Shown: piece after piece, positions 25,295 to 34,540 of the stretch
Layout: every line of letters begins with the position of its first letter
How positions within the stretch are numbered: position 1 is the stretch's first letter
From: a virus
Length of the DNA: 64,000 nucleotides
IMG/VR virus record: IMGVR_UViG_3300044655_002353
Location: 26,029 to 90,028 of that record
Strand: one strand, 5' to 3'
The notes under the pieces: model-generated
Database searches by the model: none
What the model was told of the DNA's origin: nothing
The model's input: only the letters and a program-made list of their open reading frames with translations
Program-made: the position numbers and the translations under genes

Positions 25295-25971
25295 TGAAAA
25301 TAAAAGAATTATTTGAAACATCAAGTACTCAACAAATGACTAATCCAGAAGTCCGTGAGTTAATTCAATACTGGGTTGATAAGGGTTGGCTAAAGGAAGG
25401 TTTTAACAATGGTGATTCTATACATGGTTTCCAAGTAGCTTCTGATGGTTCTGCTGAACGTAAACTTGATAAGCTAGAAATAGTGAATGAAATGCTAACT
25501 CCTGAAGGAACCTTTCCGTTCAAGTTATCTCGTGCTAAGTATGTCGCAGTTAGAGCAAATAATCTTTCTTCGTTCAAAAACTTTCCTGAACAAATTGAAC
25601 ATCGAATTTCTGGCAATCTTTTGTGTCTTGACATGTTAGCACCTAGCTTCCCTCATCTTACATCTTTAGAAGGATGTCCAAAATACTGTAGAGGTCACGC
25701 GAGATTATCACGAGCAAAAAATCTATCATATGCTAACGTTCATAAACATATCTTAGCTGCAGATGTGATTTCTATAAATGAAGAATATGTTGGCCCAATG
25801 TTAGGATTTCTAAAGATAGTCAATCTTAAAGAAATTAGACACTTATATTCAGAAAATGGAAAATTAGCTGAAGCAGCAGAGATTATCAATGAGTATCTAC
25901 CAAAAGGAGATTCTGTTGCATGCCAACGAAAACTAATTGAAAATGATTTAGACGAGTACGCGGAGTTTTAA
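25294..25971 (+). CDS. Array 2 gene 1: LRR-like type
   Basis: 225 residues; leader MKIKELFETSSTQQM (LFE). LRR-like units: LSSFKNFPEQIEHRISGNL, LTSLEGCPKYCRGHARLS, LSYANVHKHILAADVISI. Core GPMLGFLKIVNLKEI. Tail VACQRKLIENDLDEYAEF. Close in layout to 28044 and 34527. Coupled by TAATG to the small terminase stop. Confidence 0.75.
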   Translation: MKIKELFETSSTQQMTNPEVRELIQYWVDKGWLKEGFNNGDSIHGFQVASDGSAERKLDKLEIVNEMLTPEGTFPFKLSRAKYVAVRANNLSSFKNFPEQIEHRISGNLLCLDMLAPSFPHLTSLEGCPKYCRGHARLSRAKNLSYANVHKHILAADVISINEEYVGPMLGFLKIVNLKEIRHLYSENGKLAEAAEIINEYLPKGDSVACQRKLIENDLDEYAEF

Positions 25972-26642
25972 TGAAAATTAAAGAACTATTATCAGAAGAT
26001 ACTGTCAAAGAATGCACATTAGAATGCGTTTATTATTTTCCATTTACAGTTAACGGTTATGATAAACTTTCTAAAACATTGATTAGAAAAGCTGTATATA
26101 ATCTTTTAAAAGGATTTAAATACTCAATAGAGAATGTTAGCGAACACTCATTCAATATCAAAATAAAAAGTCCTGATAGTAATTTGCTAAAATCAAAAGC
26201 AAATCAATTCAAGTTTCATGATAAAGTAATGGAAGCTGTTTGTGATGCTATTGGTGAAAATTATATTGACGTTATCAATAATCAGTTATTTCAAGTATTT
26301 TGTAATATCTATAGTAACTATATCCCAACTTTTCCGGTTGAATGTGAGTTCTTTAAATTGACAATAACTCCAGATATCAAATTTACTGGAATACATAAAG
26401 TATTAGATTGTTTCCAATTACAATTAAATGACTTTCATAATTTCAAAGGTGGGGGCTTATTAAGTTTATTGAAACTTAACCCGTCAACTACAGTAAGACT
26501 TAGTATAAACGGAAAAATGTACCCGGAATTAGCTAGTGCTTGGAACATTATTCAAACATATTTATCATCAAAAAATCGTGATCTCGTTGCATGTCAACGA
26601 AAACTAATTGAAAAGGATTTAGACGAGTACGCAGAACTATGA
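25971..26642 (+). CDS. Array 2 gene 2: alpha/beta type
   Basis: 223 residues; leader MKIKELLSEDTV (LSE). The N-terminal domain LECVYYFPF, GFKYSIENVSEHSFNIKI, PDSNLLKSKANQF, MEAVCDAIG is a close relative of that in 33866 (PDSNWLKSEKAQF, MEAVCSEY), so these two share a recent ancestor about 8 kb apart. FTGIHKVLDCFQLQL, core GGLLSLLKLNPST. Tail VACQRKLIEKDLDEYAEL. Confidence 0.75.
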   Translation: MKIKELLSEDTVKECTLECVYYFPFTVNGYDKLSKTLIRKAVYNLLKGFKYSIENVSEHSFNIKIKSPDSNLLKSKANQFKFHDKVMEAVCDAIGENYIDVINNQLFQVFCNIYSNYIPTFPVECEFFKLTITPDIKFTGIHKVLDCFQLQLNDFHNFKGGGLLSLLKLNPSTTVRLSINGKMYPELASAWNIIQTYLSSKNRDLVACQRKLIEKDLDEYAEL

Positions 26643-27355
26643 AAATACGAGAACTACTTCAAGAAGCACCTAAAGTTTCAGAAGAAACAAAACGAGTTAG
26701 AGCCATTATTAAACAATGGCGAGAAGAAATAAAAGCTAATCCGCAATTTTCAGAATCTGCTTTTGGTCACTTCGAGCTAACCCCAGATAATCATCTTATT
26801 CATAAAGGACGAGCATTAGTAATTCGAAACTACATGTTAGATGAAAATGGAGAATTACCAATCAAAATCCATAGTTGTTATAAGTTATCAGTTGGAACTC
26901 CAAAAATTAAGTCATTCAAAAACTTTCCTAATGAAATACTTAGAGATTATAGAAATAAAGTAGGATTTGGAAGATTTGATTGGTCACTTAACTTTGGAGG
27001 GGTTTATTCAAATGATGAACGATATGATCATATCACTTCGTTAGAAGGAATTACTCCAGAAGTTCAGGGTGGTATTGATATGAGCATGCTAGAAAAAGTG
27101 AATTTTTCTAATGTTGATAAGTATATCAAAAGTTGTTCTGTTGTTGCTATTGACCGTGATTATGTTGGCCCATTACTAAGTTTTCTGAAAATACCAAACT
27201 TGCAAAAAATTAATGGTCCAACATTACAAAATGCTACAACTAATAAAGAAAAAGCTTGTGCTATTGTTACTGAACATTTAAAAGGTAAAAGAAACATCAT
27301 TGAGTGCCAACGAGAACTAATTGAAAAGGATTTAGACGAGTACGCAGAACTATGA
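26639..27355 (+). CDS. Array 2 gene 3: LRR-like type
   Basis: 238 residues; leader MKIRELLQEAPK (LQE-A). Units: IKSFKNFPNEILRDYRN, ITSLEGITPEVQGGIDMS, VNFSNVDKYIKSCSVV. Core GPLLSFLKIPNLQKI. Tail IECQRELIEKDLDEYAEL. Starts and ends with 4-nt ATGA overlaps. The DNA around its stop is nearly identical to that at 26600-26645 and 30590-30640. Confidence 0.75.
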   Translation: MKIRELLQEAPKVSEETKRVRAIIKQWREEIKANPQFSESAFGHFELTPDNHLIHKGRALVIRNYMLDENGELPIKIHSCYKLSVGTPKIKSFKNFPNEILRDYRNKVGFGRFDWSLNFGGVYSNDERYDHITSLEGITPEVQGGIDMSMLEKVNFSNVDKYIKSCSVVAIDRDYVGPLLSFLKIPNLQKINGPTLQNATTNKEKACAIVTEHLKGKRNIIECQRELIEKDLDEYAEL

Positions 27356-28044
27356 AAATTGGAGAGTTGTTAAATGAAGCAGTAAAGAAGCATCCGGAAG
27401 AATTTGCTATCATGGCTAAGATACATAAATGGCGAACCAAAATTGCTTCTGAAAAAGCTGCAACATATTCTTCATGGTATCCACCATTCGGAAAATATAA
27501 AATAGTTCCATATAAAGGTGGAGGTTATGGTGTAGAGCATTTGAGCGAAAATCTAAAACTTTATGAATGGATGTTTGAGAACGGAGAGCTTCCATTCAAG
27601 TTTATATCATGTATTTCACTTGATGTTTATGGTGTTAATGCAATGACAACGTTTAAAAACTTTCCAGATAAAGTTCTTAATAATAGTAATGGCACAATGC
27701 TGAACATATTCGGAGTTAATAGCACAATGAAAGGGCCTAATATTCATTCATTAGAAGGTGTGCCTCGACATATTAATGGTTCCGCAGATTTTTCTCATTT
27801 TCCGAAACTATCTTTTGCAAATGTTCATAAACATATCGATTATGTTGAAGGTGTTAAATTTCCATATCCGTATAAAGGTCCTATTCTTGGATTTCTAAAG
27901 ATAAATGGATTGAGTTCAGTTACAGACCATGGTGATAAGTGGCAACAGATACTAAATAAACATTTAGCAAGTTCTAAACGAGATGCCATTGCATGTCAAC
28001 GCGAATTGATTGAAAAAGATTTAGACGAGTACGCGGAGTTTTAA
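27352..28044 (+). CDS. Array 2 gene 4: LRR-like type
   Basis: 230 residues; leader MKIGELLNEAVKK (LNE-A). Units: MTTFKNFPDKVLNNSNG, IHSLEGVPRHINGSADFS, LSFANVHKHIDYVEGV. Core GPILGFLKINGLSSV. Tail IACQRELIEKDLDEYAEF ending in GCGGAG, which serves as ribosome site for the next gene (TAATG). Confidence 0.75.
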   Translation: MKIGELLNEAVKKHPEEFAIMAKIHKWRTKIASEKAATYSSWYPPFGKYKIVPYKGGGYGVEHLSENLKLYEWMFENGELPFKFISCISLDVYGVNAMTTFKNFPDKVLNNSNGTMLNIFGVNSTMKGPNIHSLEGVPRHINGSADFSHFPKLSFANVHKHIDYVEGVKFPYPYKGPILGFLKINGLSSVTDHGDKWQQILNKHLASSKRDAIACQRELIEKDLDEYAEF

Positions 28045-28709
28045 TGAAAATACAAGAACTATTTGAACAAACATCTAGTAATCAACAAATGTCTAAGGAT
28101 GAAGTACTTGCTATTATTGATGAATGGCGAAGTTGGCAAACTTTTCCGCATGATTACTATGACAAATTTGTAGTCGCTAAAGATGGAACAGTTTCATGCA
28201 ATATGCCAAAATTTCAAATTACGGAAAGAATGCTAACGCCAGAAGGAACTCTTCCATTCAAGATTACCCGAGCTAAATGTATTCACGTTTATACGTCTGC
28301 ACTTTCTTCATTCAAAAACTTTCCAGAGTATATTGAAACTCCTAAAAGCTCAAAGATTGATGCTCTAAAATTAGAGGGAGTAAATTTCCCTAAGCTTACT
28401 TCTTTAGAAAGTATTCCAAAGTATTCCAAAGGAGTATTGAATTTATGGGAAGCTCAAAATTTATCATTCGCTAATGTTCATAACCATATCTTAGAAGCTG
28501 ATAAGATTTATATTTCTGGGAATAAGCCAAGTCCGATATTAGGATTTTTGAAAATCAAAAACCTTAAAACTGTTTGGATATCAAGTGAAAGTATTGACGA
28601 TTTCGAAAGAGCAATTGATATTCTCAATGAATTCTTACCTAATGGCAACACCATTGCGTGCCAACGAAAACTAATTGAAAATGACTTAGACGAGTATGCG
28701 GAGTTTTAA
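28044..28709 (+). CDS. Array 2 gene 5: LRR-like type
   Basis: 221 residues; leader MKIQELFEQTSSNQQM (LFE). Units: LSSFKNFPEYIETPKSS, LTSLESIPKYSKGVLNL, LSFANVHNHILEADKIYI. Core SPILGFLKIKNLKTV. Tail IACQRKLIENDLDEYAEF. N-terminal region close to 25294 (SNQQM / STQQM), pointing to duplication of that gene. Confidence 0.75.
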   Translation: MKIQELFEQTSSNQQMSKDEVLAIIDEWRSWQTFPHDYYDKFVVAKDGTVSCNMPKFQITERMLTPEGTLPFKITRAKCIHVYTSALSSFKNFPEYIETPKSSKIDALKLEGVNFPKLTSLESIPKYSKGVLNLWEAQNLSFANVHNHILEADKIYISGNKPSPILGFLKIKNLKTVWISSESIDDFERAIDILNEFLPNGNTIACQRKLIENDLDEYAEF

Positions 28710-29350
28710 TGAAAATAAAAGAATTGTTTGAACAGGAAGAAGAACAAATACCATATAAAGTAGCAGAGCAATTGAGAATGCTTACTCAAGGTACTATCAA
28801 TCTAAATAAAATGGGCATATTATATGCTAATTCTAAATTAGACTTATCGCAATCTGATACGGCATTTGGAGCTTTCGCTGATAAAGTTGAAAATGGATAT
28901 GAACTAAAATATAAACTTGACGTAGTATTAGGTGATTTTGATATTGAAGATAGACAAATAGTTTCATTCAAAAACTTTCCAAACTCGGTTCATGGTGCTG
29001 TAAATTGTTATAAAAATAATATTACTTCACTTGAAGGTGCTCCTTATAATATAAGTGGTTCTTTAGATTTGATTGATAATCCTATCACTTCATTCAAAGA
29101 TATTCATAAACATATTCAGAGTTGCAGTAAGATTTATGTTCCTGTATCAGTTCAATCAAACTTATTAGGTGTATTGAAGATGAAAAATATTCCTTTACTT
29201 TCTACTGCTTCAACTGATAGATGGAAAGAAGGTTATAATACTTTATTAAAAGCTATATCTATCATAAATAGTTATCAAACAGCCAATGATTGGATTGCAT
29301 GTCAACGAAAACTAATTGAAAACGACCTGGACGAGTACGCAGAATTATGA
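28709..29350 (+). CDS. Array 2 gene 6: LRR-like type
   Basis: 213 residues; leader MKIKELFEQEEEQ (LFE). Clear LRR-like run: IVSFKNFPNSVHGAVNCYKN, ITSLEGAPYNISGSLDLIDN, ITSFKDIHKHIQSCSKI, each unit about 21-22 residues. Core SNLLGVLKMKNIPLL. Tail IACQRKLIENDLDEYAEL, joined by ATGA. Confidence 0.75.
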   Translation: MKIKELFEQEEEQIPYKVAEQLRMLTQGTINLNKMGILYANSKLDLSQSDTAFGAFADKVENGYELKYKLDVVLGDFDIEDRQIVSFKNFPNSVHGAVNCYKNNITSLEGAPYNISGSLDLIDNPITSFKDIHKHIQSCSKIYVPVSVQSNLLGVLKMKNIPLLSTASTDRWKEGYNTLLKAISIINSYQTANDWIACQRKLIENDLDEYAEL

Positions 29351-30003
29351 AAATATCAGAATTATTAAATGAAGCAACAAGTAATAGAACCGATACTTTT
29401 GAAATAAAGTTATCGTTTGAAACACATTTTGCACCAAAAGTAATTGCTATTCGAGATGCTTTGATTAAAGCTAATCTTACTGGCGTAAAAGTTAAACTTG
29501 TCGATAAACCATCATCAAGTAACCAAGTACGAATAACTTTGAACGGAAAACTTCCATTCAACAAAACTAATATTGAACATCAATTAGAAAGAGTTCGCGA
29601 AGTAGTCGAAAGCTTTAACAAAATCGATAAAAGCCCTTATAACGAAGGTTCATCATTTCCTATTGTCTTTATTGACAATATGCCAAATAGCCCAATTGAA
29701 TGGCCGGTTATCTATTTGAACTCAAATAGTAATACAGCTCTTTCATTAGCAGGTGTTGATAAACTTATTAAAGCAGATGAATTATTTAGAATTGAATATG
29801 CTAATATGATTAGCGATAGTGTTGTAGGGTTATTGAAAATCAAAGGCAAACTCATTCTAAATAATGCAGATTGGGGTAATAAGTTTAAAACTGTTGAATG
29901 GGTTAAAATTATTACTAGTTATAGAAAATCAGAAAATCAAGATATAGTTGCATGTCAACGTGAAATGATTGAACAAGACTTAGACGAATACGCGGAATTT
30001 TAA
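29347..30003 (+). CDS. Array 2 gene 7: alpha/beta type
   Basis: 218 residues; leader MKISELLNEATSN (LNE-A). N-terminal domain FEIKLSFETHFAPKVI, VKVKLVDKPSSSNQVRITL. Then LSLAGVDKLIKADELF, core DSVVGLLKIKGKLIL. Tail VACQREMIEQDLDEYAEF, with Met and Gln substitutions unique in the array. Confidence 0.75.
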   Translation: MKISELLNEATSNRTDTFEIKLSFETHFAPKVIAIRDALIKANLTGVKVKLVDKPSSSNQVRITLNGKLPFNKTNIEHQLERVREVVESFNKIDKSPYNEGSSFPIVFIDNMPNSPIEWPVIYLNSNSNTALSLAGVDKLIKADELFRIEYANMISDSVVGLLKIKGKLILNNADWGNKFKTVEWVKIITSYRKSENQDIVACQREMIEQDLDEYAEF

Positions 30004-30638
30004 TGAAAATAAAAGAACTATTTGAAACCTCAGTTAGAAAAGATTATTTTATAGACTTATGGCTGTCGTATAATGCTCTAACTACTACTTTAACAAAACT
30101 CAATGAAAATCCTAAAAAGATAACTGATGCTATTGACAAAAAAACCGGATTGAGTTCAATTATTCAAGTTGGTAAAGGTACATTTGATATTAGCCTTGAA
30201 GTTCCAGAACATCAGGTGAATGATTTTGCGAATTACATAGATGATGTCAATGCTGTTCTTAAAGCGTTTTTTGATATCACTGAAATTCGTGAAGATTCAG
30301 GGTCGCATATAGTTCATTTAACATTTGACAAACAGGTTCCTTCATTACCAATACCAATTGAGTTTCCGAATATCTTTATTCAGAACCTTAATAAAACTTC
30401 ATTATCTGGTATTCATAAAATAATAAAAGATTTTAGTTATTTAGAAATCAATAATTCTGAGAATATTACAGGTGGTGTTTTGGGTTTGATAAAGTTAGCA
30501 AAACATGGAGTAATAAAAATCAATACTCCAAATCCTGAATGGGCTAACATTGTTTTAAAATATTTAAACTCGGGTGATGTCATTGCATGTCAACGAAAAC
30601 TAATTGAAAAGGATTTAGACGAGTACGCAGAACTATGA
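30003..30638 (+). CDS. Array 2 gene 8: alpha/beta type
   Basis: 211 residues, the shortest member. Leader MKIKELFETSVRK (LFE). N-terminal domain with DAIDKKTGLSSIIQVGKGTF and a DFANYIDDVNAVLKAF helix matches the gene at 33211 (NEKTGTDSIILV; DAFDNYRENVLDVLNEF). Then LSGIHKIIKDFSYLEI, core GGVLGLIKLAKHG. Tail IACQRKLIEKDLDEYAEL. Confidence 0.75.
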   Translation: MKIKELFETSVRKDYFIDLWLSYNALTTTLTKLNENPKKITDAIDKKTGLSSIIQVGKGTFDISLEVPEHQVNDFANYIDDVNAVLKAFFDITEIREDSGSHIVHLTFDKQVPSLPIPIEFPNIFIQNLNKTSLSGIHKIIKDFSYLEINNSENITGGVLGLIKLAKHGVIKINTPNPEWANIVLKYLNSGDVIACQRKLIEKDLDEYAEL

Positions 30639-31561
30639 AAATATCAGAATTGTTAAATGAAGCATCTAAAGGTGCAGACTATTCAGCGGTCATTGACCAA
30701 TTAGAACAAACTCCAGAGTTTAAGGACTTCTCGAAGTACTTTGACTTGAACTCCACGAAAATACAAAGAAAGAATGGTTCTTTGCAAATAGTGACTAAAG
30801 ATACCTATCTAAAAGAACCACGAGAATACTTTGTCAATTATGCAGGTGATATCAAAGTCAAAAATTCTTACGCCTCTATTTGGGGTAAAGCGGGTTATGG
30901 TGCGGGTCCAGACGGTTCATTACAAATGTATCTGAACTGTTTAGATACAATACATACCCATTTTGTGAATTGGTTTGCAAAACGTCTAAAGAATGCTAAA
31001 GATGATGTGCGTAATCTTAGTCTTACTACGCTAAAAGGCAGAATTTATCCAAATAAGATTTCAAACTTCAATTGTTCTTACAATAATCTTACAACCTTAG
31101 AAGGAGCACCTGAACTTAATGCGGCGGGGGATTTCTCAGTAGGTGGGGATTTCTATTGTAACAACAATGAACTGACTTCGCCTTTAGTTGGTGGTCCTGA
31201 ACAATGTAGATTGTTTAATGCTGCTAATAATAAGCTAACATCTTTTGAAGGATTTCCAAAGCATGCTCAGTTTATTCAAGCGTATGGTAATCCAATCACT
31301 TCATTCTCTGACGTTCATAAGCATATTCCGAGGTGTCAAGGATTTACTTTACCGCCAGTCAAAACTGGGGTCTTAGCATTTTTCAAAGTAAAAGATTGTA
31401 CTTCAATTGCATTTACTATAAATGGTAGAAAAACAGAAGATGGAGAATTTGGTTTAGTTGCTCAAATTGTTTCTAAGCATTTATTCTCTAGTGAACGAAG
31501 TGCTATCAAATGTCAACGTGAACTAATTGAAAACGACTTGGATGATTATGCAGAGTTTTAG
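30635..31561 (+). CDS. Array 2 gene 9: LRR-like type, extended
   Basis: 308 residues; leader MKISELLNEASKG (LNE-A). The best LRR-like run in the window: ISNFNCSYNNLTTLEGAP, GDFYCNNNELTSPLVGGP, CRLFNAANNKLTSFEGFP, FIQAYGNPITSFSDVHKHIP. The N-x-L-T-S-L-x-G-x-P pattern with Asn ladders fits a short solenoid. Core TGVLAFFKVKDCTSI. Tail IKCQRELIENDLDDYAEF. Confidence 0.78.
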   Translation: MKISELLNEASKGADYSAVIDQLEQTPEFKDFSKYFDLNSTKIQRKNGSLQIVTKDTYLKEPREYFVNYAGDIKVKNSYASIWGKAGYGAGPDGSLQMYLNCLDTIHTHFVNWFAKRLKNAKDDVRNLSLTTLKGRIYPNKISNFNCSYNNLTTLEGAPELNAAGDFSVGGDFYCNNNELTSPLVGGPEQCRLFNAANNKLTSFEGFPKHAQFIQAYGNPITSFSDVHKHIPRCQGFTLPPVKTGVLAFFKVKDCTSIAFTINGRKTEDGEFGLVAQIVSKHLFSSERSAIKCQRELIENDLDDYAEF

Positions 31562-32273
31562 ACAATACTTATTAAAAGAACAGGCTAACAACGATTTCGA
31601 CTTTTGGCCGGAAGAAGATATTATCGACTGGATTACTAGAAATGGTCATCGAGTTCTAAAGAAGTATAACATTGAAGATTTAGACCCTGGCAACTTTGAA
31701 AATGCAAAGTATGATTATGGTATTGTAAATGCTACGGCTGTGTTATTATCTGGTGATGAAGAATGTTTGCCACGTATTAATGGTTCAACTCATCTTCGTT
31801 ATTTGCCATGTCAGTTTGGACAAATAGAAAGGAACTTCTTTATAGCAAATTGTAGTTTAGGTTCTTTGAAAGGATGTCCTAAAATCGTGGGTGGTCGTTT
31901 TAGCATTAGCAACAATCCAGAAATCACATCACTTGATTATTTTCCTGAAAGAGCTTCTTCATATATACTTCGTGGAACTGGTATTACTTCTTTGAGTGGC
32001 ATTCACAAAGTCATCAAAGAAATAAGACCTAATAGACAAGGTGATGGTGAAATTGTCGTTCCGCATACTTTGACTAATTCTATATTAGGCTTGCTAAAGA
32101 TACCAGGATTGAGAACTATTTCATATCCAGCAACTGAAAGAGCTAAATACTCTAATGAACTTCGCCAAGCAATTGGAATAGTCTATAACCATTTACAAAC
32201 AGACGAAAAAAATGCTATTGCCTGCCAACGAGAACTAATTGAAAATAATCTAGACGATTACGCGGAGTTTTAA
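31548..32273 (+). CDS. Array 2 gene 10: LRR-like type
   Basis: 241 residues from ATG 31548; the upstream in-frame ATG at 31527 lies inside the previous gene's tail codons and is rejected. Leader MQSFRQYLLKEQA (LKE). Units: LGSLKGCPKIVGGRFSISN, ITSLDYFPERASSYILRG, ITSLSGIHKVIKEI. Core NSILGLLKIPGLRTI. Tail IACQRELIENNLDDYAEF. First MQ-type leader in array 2. Confidence 0.75.
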   Translation: MQSFRQYLLKEQANNDFDFWPEEDIIDWITRNGHRVLKKYNIEDLDPGNFENAKYDYGIVNATAVLLSGDEECLPRINGSTHLRYLPCQFGQIERNFFIANCSLGSLKGCPKIVGGRFSISNNPEITSLDYFPERASSYILRGTGITSLSGIHKVIKEIRPNRQGDGEIVVPHTLTNSILGLLKIPGLRTISYPATERAKYSNELRQAIGIVYNHLQTDEKNAIACQRELIENNLDDYAEF

Positions 32274-33211
32274 TGAAACTAAATGAACTATTTCCATTAC
32301 TAAAAGAAGCCGGTGTTTCGATACCTGCTGTTAAAGATTTGCCGCCTATTGACCCGGTTGATTTAGCTGATACTCTAAATAAAGTCAAACAATCAAACGA
32401 ATATAAAGAAATACTTTCAAAAACATTTGATATCAGTTCTGCTATAAAACTAAAAAACGGAACTTTAACATTCAAGTTGAAAAATGGAACTATGGATTAT
32501 TCGATTTATTCTAATGGACAGATAAGAGCTCAGGCAGCACATGCTGATAGAGCCACTAAGATGAATTCGCCTATTCCCGTTCCTAATCTATATGTTCGTT
32601 ATATCAACTGTTTAAAAAAGCTGAAAGACATAGCTGAAAAAAAATTAGCTAAGAAAGAAGAAAATAAAACAATTATATTATCTGGAGAAATGGGCCCTGA
32701 CTTAACTCAAATTGAATTCCCAAAAGATACAATTTATCTCAATGTTCTTAAATCTTCAATTCGTTCCCTAAAAGGTTGTCCGCCAACAATTGAACATTTG
32801 ATGATAAGTGACAATGAAAATCTAATATCTTTAGAAGGTTGTCCATCTAAATTAACAAATTTAGCTATATGGGATAATAAAAACTTATCATCATTAGAAC
32901 ATATTGCTTCTGATATTGATGGTAATCTACAAATTTATCGTAATGCAAAAATTACTTCTTTTGACAATTTAGATAAGTTAGTAAAAAGAATAGGCATCAT
33001 GTTACAATTTGACCCAACTATTAAAAGTGGTGTTCTTTCTATTTTGAAAATTAAAGGATTAGAACAAGGTGTTCGACAAACAAAACCACCACAAGAAGTT
33101 GATCTTATCTTAGGTAAAATTCTAACTAAACATATATTTGCAGGGCGCAACAGGATTGCGTGCCAACGTGATCTAATTGAAAACGACCTAGACGAGTACG
33201 CGGAGTTTTAA
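32273..33211 (+). CDS. Array 2 gene 11: LRR-like type, longest member
   Basis: 312 residues; leader MKLNELFPLLKEAGV with LKE-A at residues 10-13, slightly later than in other members. Units: IRSLKGCPPTIEHLMISD, LISLEGCPSKLTNLAIWD, LSSLEHIASDIDGNLQIY, ITSFDNLDKLVKRIG. Core SGVLSILKIKGLEQG. Tail IACQRDLIENDLDEYAEF (Asp in place of Glu/Lys). Confidence 0.75.
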   Translation: MKLNELFPLLKEAGVSIPAVKDLPPIDPVDLADTLNKVKQSNEYKEILSKTFDISSAIKLKNGTLTFKLKNGTMDYSIYSNGQIRAQAAHADRATKMNSPIPVPNLYVRYINCLKKLKDIAEKKLAKKEENKTIILSGEMGPDLTQIEFPKDTIYLNVLKSSIRSLKGCPPTIEHLMISDNENLISLEGCPSKLTNLAIWDNKNLSSLEHIASDIDGNLQIYRNAKITSFDNLDKLVKRIGIMLQFDPTIKSGVLSILKIKGLEQGVRQTKPPQEVDLILGKILTKHIFAGRNRIACQRDLIENDLDEYAEF

Positions 33212-33879
33212 TGAAAGTAAAAGAACTATTTGAACACGAAGCTATTCCAAAGTTAAAACAAAATCATATGATAGAGCTTACATTAGAATTTAGCGGATTG
33301 ACTGACTTATGTAAGAAGATGAAAGCAAATTTGCAACAGTTCAAAAAACTTATCAATGAAAAGACTGGAACTGATAGTATTATATTAGTTAGTACTATTT
33401 CATTTTCTATTAAATTATTGATTGAAGATAAAAATGTTGATGCTTTTGATAATTATCGTGAAAATGTTTTAGACGTATTGAATGAATTTGCAGGTGATTC
33501 TTCTAACTATCGAGAAAATCATGAAGACCACCATGTTAATCTATTCTTTTCACATGAGGTTCCTAAACTTTCAATTCCAATTTCATATGATACTGTTTAT
33601 GTAAATGTAGAAAATAAATCTTCATTATCCGGAATTGATAAAATTATATCTTCTTTTAGAAACTTATATATTCGTAATTGTGAAAACGTTACCGGAAAGG
33701 CATTAGGCATTATTAGGTTAGCTAAGAAAGGTAAAGCAATCAACTTATCAACATCAGATTATCATGAATTGCATTGGATGTATGTTATCAATAAGCATTT
33801 GAATCCTGAACGTCAAAATGTTGTAGCTTGTCAACGAGAACTAATTGAACGTGATTTAGACGAATATGCAGAATTTTAA
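33211..33879 (+). CDS. Array 2 gene 12: alpha/beta type
   Basis: 222 residues; leader MKVKELFEHEAIP (LFE). Domain paralogous to 30003: IELTLEFSGLTDLCKKM, LINEKTGTDSIILV. Then LSGIDKIISSFRNLYI, core GKALGIIRLAKKGKA. Tail VACQRELIERDLDEYAEF. The two relatives are separated by three LRR-type genes, so the order has been shuffled. Confidence 0.75.
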   Translation: MKVKELFEHEAIPKLKQNHMIELTLEFSGLTDLCKKMKANLQQFKKLINEKTGTDSIILVSTISFSIKLLIEDKNVDAFDNYRENVLDVLNEFAGDSSNYRENHEDHHVNLFFSHEVPKLSIPISYDTVYVNVENKSSLSGIDKIISSFRNLYIRNCENVTGKALGIIRLAKKGKAINLSTSDYHELHWMYVINKHLNPERQNVVACQRELIERDLDEYAEF

Positions 33880-34540
33880 ACAATACTTGCAAGAAGGTGA
33901 AACTCAGAATTCAGTTTATCTTGAATGTTGTTATTACTTTCCAGGAAATCCTATAACAGACATAACTTCAGCAAAAGTTCGTGGTATAGTCTCACCAGTG
34001 TTGAAAGGCTTTAAGTTTTCACTTCAAGATGTAAGCACTGAAGGTTTTGTTGTAGTTATTATAGACCCTGATAGTAATTGGTTGAAATCTGAAAAAGCTC
34101 AGTTTGATTTGCATGGTAAGATTATGGAAGCAGTTTGCTCTGAGTATAAAATGAACTTTGCGCATGTCATTAATCATCATAAGTTTTCGGCTAATTGTAA
34201 TATAGGATTGAATAGATTACTTCCATTTCAAGTAGTTTGTCATTTATTGTCTATCAATGTTCAAGTTGATACAGTTTTTACAAATATCAAAAAGCTAGTA
34301 AAATGTGATGCGATTCACATTTATCAAATGGAGTATTTTAATGGAGGGTTATTAGGATTATTACAAATACCTCATCCAACTCAAGTTTGGTTTTCTTCTA
34401 ATAGTATTAGATTAGCAAAATACGATAAATTAAATGAGGCCATTCGAATTGTCAGAACACATTTAGATGGTGATAGAAATGTTGTAGCTTGTCAACGAGA
34501 ACTAATTGAAAAGGATTTAGATGAATATGCAGAGCTTTAA
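33866..34540 (+). CDS. Array 2 gene 13: alpha/beta type
   Basis: 224 residues; leader MQNFKQYLQEGET (LQE). Domain paralogous to 25971 (LECCYYFPG; PDSNWLKSEKAQF; MEAVCSEY), but with the other leader class: MQ-type here, MKI-type there. That leader swap on a related body is direct evidence of recombination between leader and body. Core GGLLGLLQIPHPTQV. Tail VACQRELIEKDLDEYAEL. Confidence 0.76.
   Translation: MQNFKQYLQEGETQNSVYLECCYYFPGNPITDITSAKVRGIVSPVLKGFKFSLQDVSTEGFVVVIIDPDSNWLKSEKAQFDLHGKIMEAVCSEYKMNFAHVINHHKFSANCNIGLNRLLPFQVVCHLLSINVQVDTVFTNIKKLVKCDAIHIYQMEYFNGGLLGLLQIPHPTQVWFSSNSIRLAKYDKLNEAIRIVRTHLDGDRNVVACQRELIEKDLDEYAEL

Noticed and set aside
26600-30640. Repeated near-identical 50-bp blocks at regular 650-750 bp spacing, resembling a repeat array
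   Set aside because: They are coding (family C-terminus plus next start) and the spacers are full genes, so this is not CRISPR or a transposon repeat.
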